From: Sulfitobacter sp.
Lineage (GTDB): Bacteria > Pseudomonadota > Alphaproteobacteria > Rhodobacterales > Rhodobacteraceae
DNA length: 12,791 nucleotides
Direction: 5' to 3'
NCBI GenBank assembly: GCA_024636405.1
Contig: JAGXHC010000060.1
Span: forward strand, 1-12,791
Shown here: piece after piece, positions 6,509-12,791 of the stretch
Numbering within the stretch: position 1 is the first letter of the stretch
Layout of the letters: each line of letters begins with the position of its first letter
The notes under the pieces: generated by a model
What the model saw: only the letters and a program-made list of their open reading frames with translations
Told to the model about the DNA's origin: nothing
Databases searched by the model: none
Made by a program: the position numbers and the translations under genes

Positions 6509-6633
6509 AAATGTGGCAATCGGTCCTTCACAGGCCTGAAAAATTTACCTAACCTGCTTGTTATATGCGGGGTTGCGCCGACCTGGGGGTGGCGCGGTCC
6601 TTTCGTGGGGGATTAGGGACAAGGACATGATCT

Positions 6634-7209
6634 GTGGTTAACACATTTTCCAAAGCCGTACGCGGTGTCGCCAGTCTGGCACTCGTGGCTGCGCTCGCAC
6701 TTCAGGGGGCAGCTGCCGATGCCCAGACCAGATCGCAACAGGGACGCGACAAGGGCCAGTATATTCCAACCATCTGGGTCGATCCGGACGGGTGCGAACA
6801 CTGGGTCATGGACGACGGTGCCGAAGGCTATATGACACCGCACCGCACCCGTCAGGGGATGCCGGTATGCCGGCGTGGCAATGTCTGTGGCGTGATGGAA
6901 TCGGATCAGTTTTTTGCCACCGACAGTTACCGTATCCATGCGCAGGGCAAGGCGCGGCTGGCCAGCTTCTTTCAGACCACCGGGGCGGTGTCCTATATCA
7001 TCACCGGCCATACCGACAGCCGCGCATCGGACGAATACAACATGCGCCTGTCGCTGAACCGGGCCAATTCCGTTGCCGCCGTCGCCCAGCGTACCGGCGC
7101 GCGGATTGCGGATGTGCGCGGCTACGGCGAACGCCTGCCAGCGGCGCCGAACAATTCTGCGGCCAACATGGCGAAGAACCGCCGCGTTGAAATCATCTGC
7201 ATTCGCTGA
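6634..7209 (+). CDS. Periplasmic OmpA-domain protein with an N-terminal two-cysteine block
   Basis: A 191-residue exported protein. A Sec signal peptide (hydrophobic core about 11-27) ends in AADAQ, with cleavage near residue 30. Residues 47-79 form a compact block, IWVDPDGCEHWVMDDG onward to GMPVC, with Cys54 and Cys79; a similar block occurs in the next gene. From about 88 to 191 it has the OmpA-type peptidoglycan-binding domain: YIITGHTDSRASDEYN (121-136) and NRRVEI (182-187), with the Asp and Arg used to grip diaminopimelate in this family. Further cysteines are Cys85 and Cys189. There is no beta-barrel, so it is probably a periplasmic cell-wall-binding protein. The start is GTG 6634, placed by AAGGA eight bases upstream; an ATG at 6627 is out of frame, too close to that site and meets a stop after four codons. 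It is probably co-transcribed with the lipoprotein gene 15 bases on. Confidence 0.88.
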   Translation: MVNTFSKAVRGVASLALVAALALQGAAADAQTRSQQGRDKGQYIPTIWVDPDGCEHWVMDDGAEGYMTPHRTRQGMPVCRRGNVCGVMESDQFFATDSYRIHAQGKARLASFFQTTGAVSYIITGHTDSRASDEYNMRLSLNRANSVAAVAQRTGARIADVRGYGERLPAAPNNSAANMAKNRRVEIICIR

Positions 7210-7224
7210 AGGGACAATACCGTG

Positions 7225-7545
7225 ATGAAAACGAAAATCTTGCTGGTCACCGCCTGTGCCTTTGGTCTGAGCGCCTGCGCCGATTATGAAGGCGGACTTG
7301 GCCGGGGCTATCCTGCCGACAAAACCTATGACCGTGGCATCGACAAGAAACACCTCAGCCAGCTTCAGGCCGGCATCTGGGTGGACCCCGTAGGCTGTGA
7401 TCACTGGATCATTGACGATGGCGTTGAGGGTTATCTGTCTGATCGGATGGACCAATACGGCAAGCCGGTTTGCTCTGGCGTGGCGCAGCCGACCTATACC
7501 GTGGGCGATTTCAAGGGGGGGTCTTCCATCCCCGATCCGAACTGA
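7225..7545 (+). CDS. Small lipoprotein with the same two-cysteine block
   Basis: A 106-residue predicted lipoprotein of unknown function. The signal MKTKILLVTACAFG ends in the lipobox LSAC, with Cys18 as the lipidated residue. The next residue is Ala rather than Asp, so sorting to the outer membrane is expected. Residues 51-83 (IWVDPVGCDHWIIDDG onward to GKPVC) match the block in the preceding OmpA-type protein without gaps: 19 of 33 residues identical and the same Cys spacing (Cys58 and Cys83). A short Gly/Pro/Ser-rich tail follows. A GTG one codon earlier (7222) is an alternative start; the site GGGA suits either. The ribosome site touches the preceding stop codon, so translational coupling is likely. 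A strong terminator closes the unit. Lnt, encoded further right, would finish its acylation. Confidence 0.85.
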   Translation: MKTKILLVTACAFGLSACADYEGGLGRGYPADKTYDRGIDKKHLSQLQAGIWVDPVGCDHWIIDDGVEGYLSDRMDQYGKPVCSGVAQPTYTVGDFKGGSSIPDPN

Positions 7546-7569
7546 TCTTGGCAATGCTGAACCGCATTC

Positions 7570-7603
7570 AAGGGCCGGAGCGCAATGCGCCCCGGCCCTT
7601 TTT
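7570..7603 (+). terminator. Strong intrinsic terminator
   Basis: The outer stem AAGGGCCGG/CCGGCCCTT is continued by an inner GCGC/GCGC stem around an AAT loop, with a single A/C mismatch between the two. The 3' arm runs into TTTTT (7599-7603). This is a textbook Rho-independent terminator. It lies 24 bases after the lipoprotein stop and separates the OmpA/lipoprotein unit from phoH. Confidence 0.92.
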
Positions 7604-7676
7604 GTCTGGCGGGGGCTGTTTGGCGGCCCGCGGCACCCTATGTGTTGAACCAAAGCACCCCTTTTAGGAGCATGAT

Positions 7677-8687
7677 TTGCCTTCCAGCGATCTTCTGAGC
7701 CCGTCTCCCGCCAGCGCCGAAAGGGTGCTGGAATTTCCTGACAACCGCCTGCTGATTGATCTGTGCGGCGCGTATGATGCGCATCTGACCGCCATCGAGA
7801 AATCGCTTGGGGTTCAGATTGTGCGGCGCGGCAATCACCTGTCAATTTTGGGAGAAGCCGACGCTGCGGACCAGACGGCCGCGCATCTGAATACGCTTTA
7901 CGCGCGTCTTGAGGGCGGCCGTTCCGTTGAGGCGGCAGATGTGGACAGCCTGCTGCGCATGGGCGATTCCGCGACGGGAACCGGTATGCTCGACGGTGAC
8001 CAGATCGAGATGGCGATCGGCCAGAGCGTGGAAATTCAGACCCGCAAGAAACGGGTGGAACCGCGGACTGCGGCCCAGAAGGCGTATGTTGAATCGCTGT
8101 TTGCCAATGAACTTGCCTTTGGCATCGGTCCGGCGGGCACAGGCAAGACCTATCTTGCCGTGGCGGTGGGCGTGTCGATGTTCATCGGCGGACATGTCGA
8201 CAAGATCATCCTGTCACGCCCCGCTGTGGAAGCGGGCGAAAAGCTTGGCTATCTGCCTGGCGATATGAAGGACAAGGTCGATCCCTATATGCAGCCGCTT
8301 TACGACGCGCTGAACGATTTCCTGCCGGGCAAACAATTGGCCAAGCTGCTGGAGGAAAAGCGGATTGAGATCGCGCCGCTGGCCTTTATGCGCGGTCGCA
8401 CGCTGGCCAATGCCTTTGTCGTGCTGGATGAAGCGCAGAACGCCACAGCCATGCAAATGAAGATGTTTCTGACCCGGCTTGGTCAGGGGTCGCGGATGGT
8501 GATCACCGGCGACCGCACCCAGATTGACCTGCCGCGCGGGGTGCCGTCGGGCCTGGCCGATGCCGAACGTCTGCTCAAGACAATCCCATCGATCAGTTTC
8601 AACTATTTCACCTCAAAGGACGTGGTACGCCACCCCTTGGTCGCGGCCATCATCGAAGCCTATGAGGCGGACACAGGCCTGACGTGA
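7677..8687 (+). CDS. ybeZ: PhoH-like ATPase (YbeZ)
   Basis: A 336-residue PhoH-family protein, an RNA-linked P-loop NTPase usually encoded beside the endoribonuclease YbeY and thought to work with it in rRNA processing and RNA quality control. The Walker A motif is GPAGTGKT (151-158) and Walker B is VVLDEAQ (248-254), followed by ITGDRTQIDLP (276-286) as in the family. The N-terminal 20-95 region (LEFPDNRLLIDLCGAYDAHL) is the KH-like segment preceding the ATPase. The start is a rare TTG at 7677: AGGAG (7666-7670) lies six bases upstream, while an ATG at 7672 is out of frame and only one base from that site. First gene of the phoH-ybeY-corC-lnt operon, just after a strong terminator. Confidence 0.95.
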   Translation: MPSSDLLSPSPASAERVLEFPDNRLLIDLCGAYDAHLTAIEKSLGVQIVRRGNHLSILGEADAADQTAAHLNTLYARLEGGRSVEAADVDSLLRMGDSATGTGMLDGDQIEMAIGQSVEIQTRKKRVEPRTAAQKAYVESLFANELAFGIGPAGTGKTYLAVAVGVSMFIGGHVDKIILSRPAVEAGEKLGYLPGDMKDKVDPYMQPLYDALNDFLPGKQLAKLLEEKRIEIAPLAFMRGRTLANAFVVLDEAQNATAMQMKMFLTRLGQGSRMVITGDRTQIDLPRGVPSGLADAERLLKTIPSISFNYFTSKDVVRHPLVAAIIEAYEADTGLT

Positions 8688-8700
8688 TGTACCAAACAGA

Positions 8701-8747
8701 TCATTCTTCTGGCCGCAAATATCCCGGGGGTTCGGGGGCTGGCCCCC
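8701..8747 (-). repeat. Dispersed repeat, copy 2 (inverted)
   Basis: Read on the minus strand, this copy has a GGGGG-CCAG-CCCCC hairpin (8734-8747), then AACCCCCGG, then the core GATATTTGCGG plus CCAGAAGAATG (8702-8723). The core matches copy 1 (4806-4827) at 19 of 22 bases. It fills nearly the whole phoH-ybeY spacer and leaves 11 bases before the ybeY ATG. It may be a mobile or REP-like unit inserted inside the operon, and its hairpin could attenuate transcription or protect RNA ends. Confidence 0.7.
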
Positions 8748-8758
8748 GTCCTGCCTAG

Positions 8759-9265
8759 ATGGACGCGCTGGATATCGTTGTAGAAGACGACCGCTGGCAC
8801 GCGCTTGATCTTGAAAGGCTTGCCACCGCAACCTGCACACAGACCCTGCGCCATCTGGGCATCGCATCCGAGGGCACAGAGGTCACGCTGCTGGCGTGCG
8901 GTGACGCGCGCATTGCCGCCCTGAACGCCGATTTCCGGGGCAAACCGACCGCGACGAACGTACTCAGCTGGCCAGCCCATGATCTTGGCACCGAGGTGGC
9001 AGGCGGACATCCGCAGGCACCGCGCGCGGGCATTGACGGGATGCGCGAACTGGGCGACATCGCGCTGAGCTTTGACACCATCATGGCAGAGGCGGCGGCC
9101 GCAGGGCGCCCGCCCGGTGCGCATGTGACCCATCTGATCATCCACGGGCTGCTGCATTTGTTGGGGTACGACCACGAAAATGACCCCGATGCCGCGCTGA
9201 TGGAGGCGATTGAGGTCGAAATACTTGGCAAAATGGGTCATGATGACCCATATACAGATAGTTAG
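8759..9265 (+). CDS. ybeY: Endoribonuclease YbeY
   Basis: A 168-residue zinc-dependent single-strand endoribonuclease acting in 16S rRNA 3' maturation and ribosome quality control. The metal motif HGLLHLLGYDH supplies His129, His133 and His139. The conserved FRGKPTATNVLSWP segment (59-72) holds the Arg60 thought to be catalytic (Arg59 in E. coli). GDIALSFDTI (99-108) is also typical. The N-terminal DIVVEDDRW matches where the family normally begins, which supports ATG 8759, yet no Shine-Dalgarno sequence is visible in the 11 bases between it and the repeat hairpin. Translation may rely on coupling to phoH, which ends 71 bases upstream, or on an unstructured start. Second gene of the operon. 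Confidence 0.95.
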   Translation: MDALDIVVEDDRWHALDLERLATATCTQTLRHLGIASEGTEVTLLACGDARIAALNADFRGKPTATNVLSWPAHDLGTEVAGGHPQAPRAGIDGMRELGDIALSFDTIMAEAAAAGRPPGAHVTHLIIHGLLHLLGYDHENDPDAALMEAIEVEILGKMGHDDPYTDS

Positions 9266-9301
9266 GCGGAATTTTTTCGTCACAACAACAGACAGGACCC
9301 A

Positions 9302-10201
9302 ATGGGCGATACAGACGGATCATCTGACGCAGCGCAACGCGCGCTGCCGGATATCGACACGGACCAGATCGACGAAATCACGGCACGGTCCGGCAATTTC
9401 TTCACCCGCGTGATCGAAGCGTTCTCGCCGTCCGACGGCGATGGTGCGGCAGAGCCGCAGACCAGTTCGCAGGACCGACCCATCACGCATGGCATGATCA
9501 ATCTGCGCACGATGCGGGTGGATGACGTGGCGGTGCCCAAGGCCGACATCACGGCGGTGCCGGTGACGTCTACGCTGGACGAACTCGTCGCGGTCTTCAA
9601 GGAAAGCGGCATGACCCGCCTGCCGGTCTATGATGGCACGCTTGATACGCCCGTCGGCCTTGCCCACCTCAAGGACCTTGCGCTGATCCACGGCTTCAAC
9701 GGCAAGTCGACCAAATTTGACCTCCCGGCCATGTTGCGACCGCTGTTGTTCGTACCACCCAGCATGACCATCGGCGTTCTGCTGACCAAGATGCAGGCGG
9801 AGCGGCGGCATATGGCGCTGGTGATCGACGAATACGGCGGTGTGGACGGTTTGGTGACCATCGAAGACCTGATCGAACAGGTCGTGGGTGAAATCGAAGA
9901 CGAACATGACGTCGATGAAGGCAAATACTGGACGCTGGAAAAACCCGGCACCTACCTGGCGCTGGCAAAGACTCCGCTGGCGGATTTCGAGGCTGAGATC
10001 GGCCATTCACTGACCGCCCATGACACCGTGGACGAAGAAGAAATCGACACTCTGGGCGGGTTGGTCTTTATGCTGTCGGGCCGCGTGCCGGCACGGGGCG
10101 AGGTCGTTTTGCATCCCGACGGTCCCGAGTTCGAGGTGATCGACGCAGATCCGCGCCGGATCAAGCGTCTGCGCGTGCGTACCCACGGCCCGAACGGGTG
10201 A
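9302..10201 (+). CDS. corC: CorC/HlyC-type CBS-pair protein (YbeX)
   Basis: A 299-residue cytosolic protein like E. coli YbeX/CorC (292 residues), linked to Mg2+/Co2+ homeostasis and ribosome maturation. It lacks the membrane DUF21 domain of the longer CorB group. After an acidic 60-residue lead come two CBS motifs, about 75-135 (RVDDVAVPKADITAVPVTST) and about 145-200 (including VIDEYGGVDGLVTIEDL, 174-190). The C-terminal CorC_HlyC domain at about 210-295 follows, with DTLGGLVFMLSGRVPARGE. The CBS pair in this family binds adenine nucleotides. AGGA lies four bases before the ATG, slightly short. The stop overlaps the lnt GTG as GTGA, so the two are translationally coupled. The CorC name is traditional; direct transport by this short form is doubtful. 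Confidence 0.93.
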   Translation: MGDTDGSSDAAQRALPDIDTDQIDEITARSGNFFTRVIEAFSPSDGDGAAEPQTSSQDRPITHGMINLRTMRVDDVAVPKADITAVPVTSTLDELVAVFKESGMTRLPVYDGTLDTPVGLAHLKDLALIHGFNGKSTKFDLPAMLRPLLFVPPSMTIGVLLTKMQAERRHMALVIDEYGGVDGLVTIEDLIEQVVGEIEDEHDVDEGKYWTLEKPGTYLALAKTPLADFEAEIGHSLTAHDTVDEEEIDTLGGLVFMLSGRVPARGEVVLHPDGPEFEVIDADPRRIKRLRVRTHGPNG

Positions 10202-11697
10202 ACTTTGTGTCCGGCGGCAAGGCGCAGATCCTTCTGGGGTTTCTGCTGGGCATCATCGCGGCCTTCGGACAGGCGCCTTACGGCCTGCCGCTGCTGCTGA
10301 TTGCGGCGTTTGCGGCGGCGGTCTGGCTTTTCCATCTGCGGCAAACGGCGCGTGCGGCGGCACTCTTTGGCTGGGCGTTTGGGGCGGGGTATTTCGCCCA
10401 TGCGCTGCGCTGGATCGTATCGCCCTTTATGGTTGATGTGGAGCGTCACGGCTGGATCGCCCCTTTTGCGCTGATCGGCATGGCCGCAGGAATGGCGCTG
10501 TTCTGGGGGCTGGCGTTCTGGGCCTCGCGGCGCATCTCGCGCAATCACGCTTGGCCGCTGATCGTGTGTTTGCCCGCGGTGGAACTGCTGCGCGCCTATA
10601 TTTTCACGGGGTTTGCCTGGGCGATGCCCTCGCAGGTGTTGGTTGACGGGATGGCCGGGCAGGCGCTGGCGCTGGTTGGGCCTTACGCGCTGAACCTGTG
10701 GCTGATGGCCGGGGCGGTGGCGCTGGGTCTGCCGGGGGAGGTGTCATGGCCGCTGCGCGTCGGGCAGGGGGTATTGGCACTTGGCATGGGCGCACTGGTG
10801 ATCTTGCCGCCAAACGCCGGCCCTGCGCCGCTGAGCGATCACGTCGTGCGGCTATTACAGCCCAATGCGGCGCAGCGTGACAAATGGGATCCCACCAATT
10901 TTGAATTTTTCCTCGACCGCCACCTGAGCTACAGCGCCGCGCCGCCACAGGACGCGGCCGCGCCCCCGGATCTGGTGATCTGGTCGGAAACCGCCATTCC
11001 CTGGTCGCTTGATGTGGCGCAAGGCGCGCTGGCCGATATTGCTGCCGCCGCCGCGCCTGCAAAGGTCGTGCTGGGTGCACAGCGGCGCAATGACACGCGG
11101 TATTTCAATTCCGCCGCCGTACTGGGACCGGACGGCGCGGTGACGCAGATCTATGACAAGCACCACCTCGTGCCGTTTGGCGAATATGTGCCGTTTGGCA
11201 ATCTGCTGGGACGTTTTGGCATTCGGGGCATGGCCGCACGCGAAGGTTTCGGGTTTTCGCCGGGGCCGGGCGCGCGGTTGCTGGATCTGGGGCCATTGGG
11301 GTTTGCGCTGCCGCTGATCTGCTATGAAGCCGTGTTTGCCCATGACGTGAACGCCGCCCCGTCGCGGCCTGCGTTTCTGATCCAGCTCACCAACGACGCC
11401 TGGTTCGGCAAGGGCGCGGGACCGTTGCAGCATCTGGCACAGGCGCAGATGCGCGCGATTGAACAGGGTCTGCCGCTGGCGCGTGCCGCCAATACCGGCG
11501 TGTCCGCAATGATTGATCCTTGGGGCCGGATCACCGCGTCGCTGCCCCTGAACCGTGCCGGGTTCATTGACGCACGCCTGCCGCAACCGCGCGCGCCGAC
11601 GCTCTACAGCCGGACCGGCGATCTGCCCTTTGCGGTACTTCTGCTGCTTGGTTTTGCGCTGGCAGCGATCGCGGGCCGGGGAAGATATATTCATTGA
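10198..11697 (+). CDS. lnt: Apolipoprotein N-acyltransferase Lnt
   Basis: A 499-residue inner-membrane enzyme that adds the third acyl chain to the N-terminal cysteine of lipoproteins, the last step of their maturation before Lol sorting. The first ~205 residues form several hydrophobic segments (for example 11-45, 53-75, 87-108, 118-140, 153-178 and 186-204). Next comes a periplasmic nitrilase-like domain with the triad Glu264 (WSETAIPW), Lys321 (YDKHHLVPFGEYVPF) and Cys375 (LICYEAVF), equivalent to E267, K335 and C387 in E. coli. A final transmembrane segment spans about 477-493. The GTG start overlaps the corC stop (GTGA). A later GTG at 10207 is less likely. In this window its expected substrates include the small lipoprotein at 7225-7545. 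Its stop codon lies inside the proposed metK promoter. Confidence 0.97.
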   Translation: MNFVSGGKAQILLGFLLGIIAAFGQAPYGLPLLLIAAFAAAVWLFHLRQTARAAALFGWAFGAGYFAHALRWIVSPFMVDVERHGWIAPFALIGMAAGMALFWGLAFWASRRISRNHAWPLIVCLPAVELLRAYIFTGFAWAMPSQVLVDGMAGQALALVGPYALNLWLMAGAVALGLPGEVSWPLRVGQGVLALGMGALVILPPNAGPAPLSDHVVRLLQPNAAQRDKWDPTNFEFFLDRHLSYSAAPPQDAAAPPDLVIWSETAIPWSLDVAQGALADIAAAAAPAKVVLGAQRRNDTRYFNSAAVLGPDGAVTQIYDKHHLVPFGEYVPFGNLLGRFGIRGMAAREGFGFSPGPGARLLDLGPLGFALPLICYEAVFAHDVNAAPSRPAFLIQLTNDAWFGKGAGPLQHLAQAQMRAIEQGLPLARAANTGVSAMIDPWGRITASLPLNRAGFIDARLPQPRAPTLYSRTGDLPFAVLLLLGFALAAIAGRGRYIH

Positions 11698-11722
11698 CCC
11701 TTCGTGCGGCCTTGGCTAAGCC
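11694..11722 (+). promoter_or_regulatory. Candidate metK promoter overlapping the lnt stop
   Basis: TTGACC (11694-11699) is a near-consensus -35; after exactly 17 bases stands TAAGCC (11717-11722), a weak -10. The -35 includes the lnt TGA. Initiation near 11729-11731 would begin the RNA right at the riboswitch. A GCGGC/GCCGC inverted repeat (11706-11710 and 11720-11724) lies within it and could instead be a 3' hairpin of the lnt message. Confidence 0.45.
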
Positions 11723-11733
11723 GCTTAAAGCGC

Positions 11734-11777
11734 GCCACAACGGCTTCCTGACGTGGCAGCATATTTCAAATTGGAGC
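11734..11777 (+). ncRNA. SAM/SAH riboswitch controlling metK
   Basis: Stem P1 is GCCAC (11734-11738) with GTGGC (11753-11757). The loop AACGGCTTCCTGAC (11739-11752) and the downstream TTGGAGCA (11771-11778) match the sequence of the SAM/SAH class I remember from structural work, apart from one loop base (A11751 where I recall G). The pseudoknot forms between GCTTCC (11743-11748) and GGAGC (11773-11777) with one bulged U, and GGAG is also the metK Shine-Dalgarno sequence. Binding of SAM or SAH should stabilise the pseudoknot and block ribosome access, shutting off MetK synthesis when SAM is plentiful. Lengths, order and position before metK all agree. It is one of the smallest riboswitches known. 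Confidence 0.93.
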
Positions 11778-11782
11778 ACGAC

Positions 11783-12791
11783 ATGTCCCGACAGAATTAT
11801 ACCTTCACCTCGGAATCCGTTTCCGAGGGCCACCCGGATAAGGTGTGTGACCGCATTTCCGACGCAGTGCTGGACGCCTTCCTGACCGAGGAACCGGAGG
11901 CGCGCGTGGCATGTGAAACCTTCGCGACCACGAACCGCGTCGTGATCGGCGGCGAAGTCGGGCTGAGCACGCTGGCCAAAACCAAAGAGATGCTGGAACG
12001 GGTCGAGCAGATTGCGCGCGGCTGCATCCGCGACATCGGCTATGAGCAGGACAAGTTCCACCACGCAACCTGCGAGATCACCAATCTGCTGCACGAACAA
12101 TCCGCCCATATCAAACAGGGCGTTGATGCCTCGGCAACCAAGGACGAAGGGGCGGGCGATCAGGGCATCATGTTTGGATTTGCCACCCGCGAGACGCCGG
12201 AATTCATGCCGGCACCCATCCATTACGCACATGCCATTCTTAAACGGCTTACCGAGGTGCGCAAGGACGGAACGGAGCCTTCGCTGCTGCCCGACGCCAA
12301 AAGCCAGCTTTCGGTACGCTATGTGGATGGCAAGCCGGTCGGCGTCAGTTCCATCGTGTTGTCCACCCAGCACCGCCACGAGAGCCAAAGCCCGGCTGAC
12401 ATCCGCGACATTGTGGAACCCTATATCCGCGAGGTTCTGCCCGATGGCTGGATCGACGCCGATACAAAGTGGCACGTGAACCCGACCGGCATTTTTGTGA
12501 TCGGTGGACCGGATGGCGACGCAGGCTTGACCGGGCGCAAGATAATCGTGGACACCTACGGCGGTGCAGCACCCCACGGCGGCGGCGCGTTTTCGGGCAA
12601 GGACCCGACCAAGGTTGACCGGTCAGCGGCCTATGTGGCGCGGTATCTGGCCAAGAACGTCGTGGCTGCTGGGATGGCGGATAAATGCACCATCCAGCTA
12701 AGCTATGCCATCGGGGTCAGCGAACCGCTGTCAATCTACTGCGACACCCATAATACCGGCGACGTGCATGACACCGCCATCGAAAAGGCGA
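11783..12791 (+). CDS. metK: S-adenosylmethionine synthetase MetK (3' end beyond window)
   Basis: MetK makes SAM from methionine and ATP in the cytosol, releasing phosphate and pyrophosphate. The window holds the first 336 codons of a family usually about 385-395 residues long; the frame is open to the edge. Visible signatures are [10 protein letters not shown] near the start (residues 14-23, with the ATP-binding His and Asp), GAGDQG (123-128) and the glycine-rich phosphate-binding [19 protein letters not shown] (266-284). ATG 11783 is fixed by GGAG (11773-11776) six bases upstream, which is the site masked by the riboswitch. It follows lnt by 85 bases and probably has its own promoter. The product is one of the two ligands of its own leader RNA, closing a feedback loop. 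Confidence 0.98.
   Translation, partial: MSRQNYTFTSESVSEGHPDKVCDRISDAVLDAFLTEEPEARVACETFATTNRVVIGGEVGLSTLAKTKEMLERVEQIARGCIRDIGYEQDKFHHATCEITNLLHEQSAHIKQGVDASATKDEGAGDQGIMFGFATRETPEFMPAPIHYAHAILKRLTEVRKDGTEPSLLPDAKSQLSVRYVDGKPVGVSSIVLSTQHRHESQSPADIRDIVEPYIREVLPDGWIDADTKWHVNPTGIFVIGGPDGDAGLTGRKIIVDTYGGAAPHGGGAFSGKDPTKVDRSAAYVARYLAKNVVAAGMADKCTIQLSYAIGVSEPLSIYCDTHNTGDVHDTAIEKA

Larger units (their letters stand above)
6066..6633. other. 568-bp palindrome-rich divergent spacer
   Basis: No gene is supported here. The spacer separates the leftward small secreted protein from the rightward OmpA-type gene. It contains an 8-bp inverted repeat (6212-6239), a pair of mutually exclusive hairpins (6267-6316) and a 19-bp palindrome (6490-6508), each listed separately. 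A TTATAT -10-like hexamer (6561-6566) lies about 70 bases before the OmpA gene, but no good -35 is at 16-18 bases from it. Confidence 0.6.

Noticed and set aside
6613..7845. A 410-codon open frame on the minus strand covering the OmpA/lipoprotein unit
   Set aside because: It lies opposite two plus-strand genes with signal peptides, ribosome sites and recognisable motifs, and runs across the intrinsic terminator; its translation resembles no family. It is a high-GC shadow.
11706..11724. GCGGC/GCCGC hairpin just upstream of the riboswitch as part of the aptamer
   Set aside because: The SAM/SAH aptamer I know consists of one stem and a pseudoknot starting at 11734; this repeat overlaps the proposed promoter and is more likely outside the transcript or an lnt 3' hairpin.
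11564..12577. A 337-codon open frame on the minus strand opposite metK and the riboswitch
   Set aside because: MetK signatures and the riboswitch fix the plus strand as the functional one.
1..12791. CRISPR array, tRNA, rRNA, transposase or prophage genes
   Set aside because: No regularly spaced repeats, no cloverleaf-type sequence and no recombinase or transposase motif were seen on either strand.

Overview
The window is about 60% GC and looks like chromosomal DNA of an alphaproteobacterium, most likely a Rhodobacterales (Roseobacter-group) species. Three things point there: a SAM/SAH-type riboswitch in front of metK, a class known mainly from Rhodobacterales; an Irr-type Fur-family regulator divergent from fabA; and a phoH-ybeY-corC-lnt-metK gene run. 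Everything was read by eye. No database search or folding program was run.

Left part (1-3300): fabA (unsaturated fatty acid synthesis) runs leftward and is divergent from irr (heme/iron-responsive regulator). A promoter can be proposed for each, and a perfect 14-bp palindrome overlaps the irr -35 box. After a gap of about 380 bp come a phytanoyl-CoA-dioxygenase-like Fe(II)/2-oxoglutarate enzyme (+) and, convergent with it, a divergent GT2-like glycosyltransferase (-).

Middle part (3409-7603): miaB (tRNA ms2i6A methylthiotransferase) is followed by a hairpin and one copy of a dispersed repeat. Then come a GFA/CENP-V-type zinc protein (-), a small secreted protein of unknown function (-), and a two-gene set (+) of a periplasmic OmpA-domain protein and a small lipoprotein. 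That pair shares a 33-residue two-cysteine block and ends in a very strong intrinsic terminator. In enterobacteria miaB lies directly before ybeZ (phoH). Here about 3 kb of accessory genes and palindrome-rich spacer separate the two.

Right part (7677-12791): phoH/ybeZ, ybeY, corC/ybeX and lnt form the conserved RNA-quality-control and envelope operon. A second, inverted copy of the dispersed repeat sits between phoH and ybeY. A promoter overlapping the lnt stop codon probably gives metK its own transcript, which begins almost at once with a SAM/SAH riboswitch that sequesters the metK ribosome-binding site. metK runs off the right edge.

Most of the window is core metabolism. The points that merit a second look are the shared cysteine block of the OmpA/lipoprotein pair, the inverted repeat copies, the riboswitch with its compact promoter, and several unexplained near-perfect palindromes in the spacers. 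I found no evidence of a wholly new multi-gene system, CRISPR array, transposase, tRNA or rRNA.
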